Shown: positions 12,781 to 13,827 of the stretch, piece after piece | Layout: each line of letters starts with the position of its first letter | How positions within the stretch are numbered: position 1 is the first letter of the stretch | Assembly: GCA_040752255.1 (NCBI GenBank) | Contig: JBFMFD010000063.1 | Coordinates: 1 to 13,827 of the forward strand | DNA: 13,827 nucleotides | Reading direction: 5' to 3' | DNA from: J051 sp040752255 | Lineage (GTDB): Bacteria > Armatimonadota > Fimbriimonadia > Fimbriimonadales > ATM1 | Notes under the pieces: model-generated | Database searches by the model: none | Told to the model about the DNA's origin: nothing | The model's input: the letters and a program-made list of their open reading frames with translations, nothing else | Program-made: the position numbers and the translations under genes

Positions 12781-12846
12781 GAGCCGGCCAGTTGAGCACG
12801 TGACGCCAAGACATCAGCGCGTCCTCCTGCGGCGAAGGGCGAGAGC
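12781..12846. repeat. 66-bp perfect direct repeat, copy 2
   Basis: Identical to 12033-12098, 748 bp away. It spans the end of the second PEP-CTERM gene and 33 bp of the spacer before the first one. It marks the tandem gene duplication unit. Confidence 0.95.
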
Positions 12847-13488
12847 TCCCATTCCCATCGCGAGCCCGAACGCAGAGAGAGGCTCAGGCACGACCGAAAC
12901 TCGGTCAACGAACAGGTCTACGGTGCGGCCTTCGAAATACAACGTAACGAACCGCGCGGGAATCGTACTGGCCGTGCCCCGAAGGATCAACGTCTCGTCG
13001 AAGTACGCCGACACCTCATCCCCTGTTCGCGCCATGCGGAACTCGTGGAAGCCTCCAGGTGGCGCGACCATCCACCTTGTGGGACCGTCACGAAACCCAG
13101 CGATCAACCAATTCCAACCGCGGCCCCGTTCGCAGCAGTGCTCATATTCCATGAACGCGATTGGTGTGCGGCCGTACGTCCAGCCATCGTCGAGCATGAC
13201 GATTAATTGATGAAACGAAACATCGTCTGTCCAACCGACTCGCGCCCGCATGTCAAAATCGCCAAACTCCGGGATGCTCGCGGAAATCCACTCTCGCGGA
13301 TAGAACCCTGACACAGAATGAACCTCCAACAGGCTGTCATGGACGGAGTAGACCATCTCCGCGTCGGGGTTCCTGAATTCCCAGTGCTCGCCCAGGTCCT
13401 TTCCTTCAAAGTCGTCGAAGAACCTTTGCCCCGCGGACGCCGCAGGCACGAGGGCGAGGGGGAGCAGGAACGTGACGTATCTCTTCAT
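12814..13488 (-). CDS. PEP-CTERM protein with lectin-like domain (paralogue 2)
   Basis: Exported 224-aa paralogue of the neighbouring gene. The signal peptide MKRYVTFLLPLALVPAASAG is followed by QRFFDDFEGKDLGEHWE. Shared blocks are YSVHDSLLEV, REWISASIPEFGDFDMRARV, VMLDDGW, FHEFRM, VTLYFEG and VDLFVDRVSVVPEPLSAF, with the same Arg-rich PEP-CTERM tail. The middle (FMEYEHCCERGRGWNWLIAG) is different from paralogue 1, has adjacent Cys residues and is closer to paralogue 3 (GFRDGPTR against GFHDGPTR). The ATG at 13488 overlaps the stop of paralogue 3 as ATGA, so translation is probably coupled; GGAGG lies eight nt upstream. The function is inferred as for paralogue 1. Confidence 0.9.
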   Translation of the reverse strand: MKRYVTFLLPLALVPAASAGQRFFDDFEGKDLGEHWEFRNPDAEMVYSVHDSLLEVHSVSGFYPREWISASIPEFGDFDMRARVGWTDDVSFHQLIVMLDDGWTYGRTPIAFMEYEHCCERGRGWNWLIAGFRDGPTRWMVAPPGGFHEFRMARTGDEVSAYFDETLILRGTASTIPARFVTLYFEGRTVDLFVDRVSVVPEPLSAFGLAMGMGALALRRRRTR

Positions 13489-13827
13489 CGGCGCGTCCTC
13501 CGCCGGCGGCGCCCAAGCATCGCCGTGCATCCCGCGAGCGCAGCAACGGATGCCGGCTCGGGAACGACAGACACGCTATCGACAAGAAGTTGCGCCGGCA
13601 TCCCGCGGTCTCCTGAAAACGCTAAAGTCACGAAGCGCACATCCTCGGCGATGCCCGCCCCGCTGAGAAACAACTCATCATCAAGATACGCGCTCAGCAC
13701 ATTGCCCCTTCGCGTGATCCTGAACTCATGGAACCCACCTGGTGGGGCGTCCGCCGTTCGAGTCGGTCCGTCGTGAAAGCCTGCTTGGATGATGTTCATG
13801 CTCCTGCGCGCAGAGCGTCTGAAGCTC
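13485..13827 (-). CDS. PEP-CTERM protein (paralogue 3), N-terminus cut by window edge
   Basis: The last 113 residues of a third paralogue. The frame stays open past an internal Met at 13799 to the window edge (SFRRSARRS before MNIIQAGF), and the aligned position in paralogue 2 lies mid-domain, so the N-terminal half is outside the window. Family blocks: GFHDGPTR, PPGGFHEFRITRRGN, LSAYLDDELFLSGAG, VRFVTLAFSGD, LLVDSVSVVPEP. The anchor differs from the other two: ASVAALAGCTAMLG then RRRRRTRR, with a shorter and less hydrophobic core. Its stop overlaps the start of paralogue 2 (ATGA). Confidence 0.88.
   Translation of the reverse strand, partial: SFRRSARRSMNIIQAGFHDGPTRTADAPPGGFHEFRITRRGNVLSAYLDDELFLSGAGIAEDVRFVTLAFSGDRGMPAQLLVDSVSVVPEPASVAALAGCTAMLGRRRRRTRR

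Overview
The window comes from a GC-rich bacterial chromosome. The organism is probably a member of Armatimonadota (Fimbriimonadia-like) or a similar Gram-negative-type phylum such as Planctomycetota. This rests on three things: a tandem set of PEP-CTERM secreted proteins, a secreted beta-propeller protein with a C-terminal module of a kind I associate with Armatimonadota, and several start codons lying 5-6 nt downstream of a -10-like TANNNT box with no good Shine-Dalgarno (leaderless-style starts). No rRNA or tRNA gene is visible, so the taxonomic guess is tentative.

Layout. (1) 1-3030, minus strand: a type II fatty-acid synthesis operon, fabD > fabG > acpP > second ACP gene > fabF (the fabF C-terminus is cut by the window edge). 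fabD/fabG overlap by ATGA and the other spacings are 18-24 bp. Two ACP genes sit side by side between fabG and fabF. (2) 3187-4784: an accessory pocket of three uncharacterised genes, two of which (3465-4784) have visibly lower GC. A small ORF overlaps a TTG-started 127-aa protein whose predicted secondary structure resembles the Cas2/VapD ferredoxin-like fold. A convergent gene encodes a 295-aa protein with one N-terminal membrane segment. (3) 5127-9010, plus strand: a 678-aa Cys-rich protein of unknown function, then a strong hairpin, then an exported protein with seven recognisable beta-propeller repeats. (4) 9063-11912, minus strand: a 119-aa beta-rich small protein, serine hydroxymethyltransferase (glyA) and a HisC/CobD-like class I/II aminotransferase, probably co-transcribed. 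(5) 12066-13827, minus strand: three tandem paralogues with a signal peptide, a lectin-like domain and a PEP-CTERM anchor. Two of them carry a perfect 66-bp repeat that spans the gene end and the following spacer.

How the genes fit together. FabD loads malonyl onto ACP, FabF condenses and FabG reduces, with two ACPs available as carriers. GlyA makes glycine and one-carbon units, and the PLP aminotransferase next to it may act on a related amino acid or an amino-phosphate. The three PEP-CTERM proteins probably form a surface or extracellular matrix family sorted by an exosortase encoded elsewhere. The best candidates for undescribed biology are the 3187-3848 gene pair with its neighbour at 3897-4784, the Cys-rich protein at 5127-7163, and the PEP-CTERM paralogue array with conserved ends and diverged middles.
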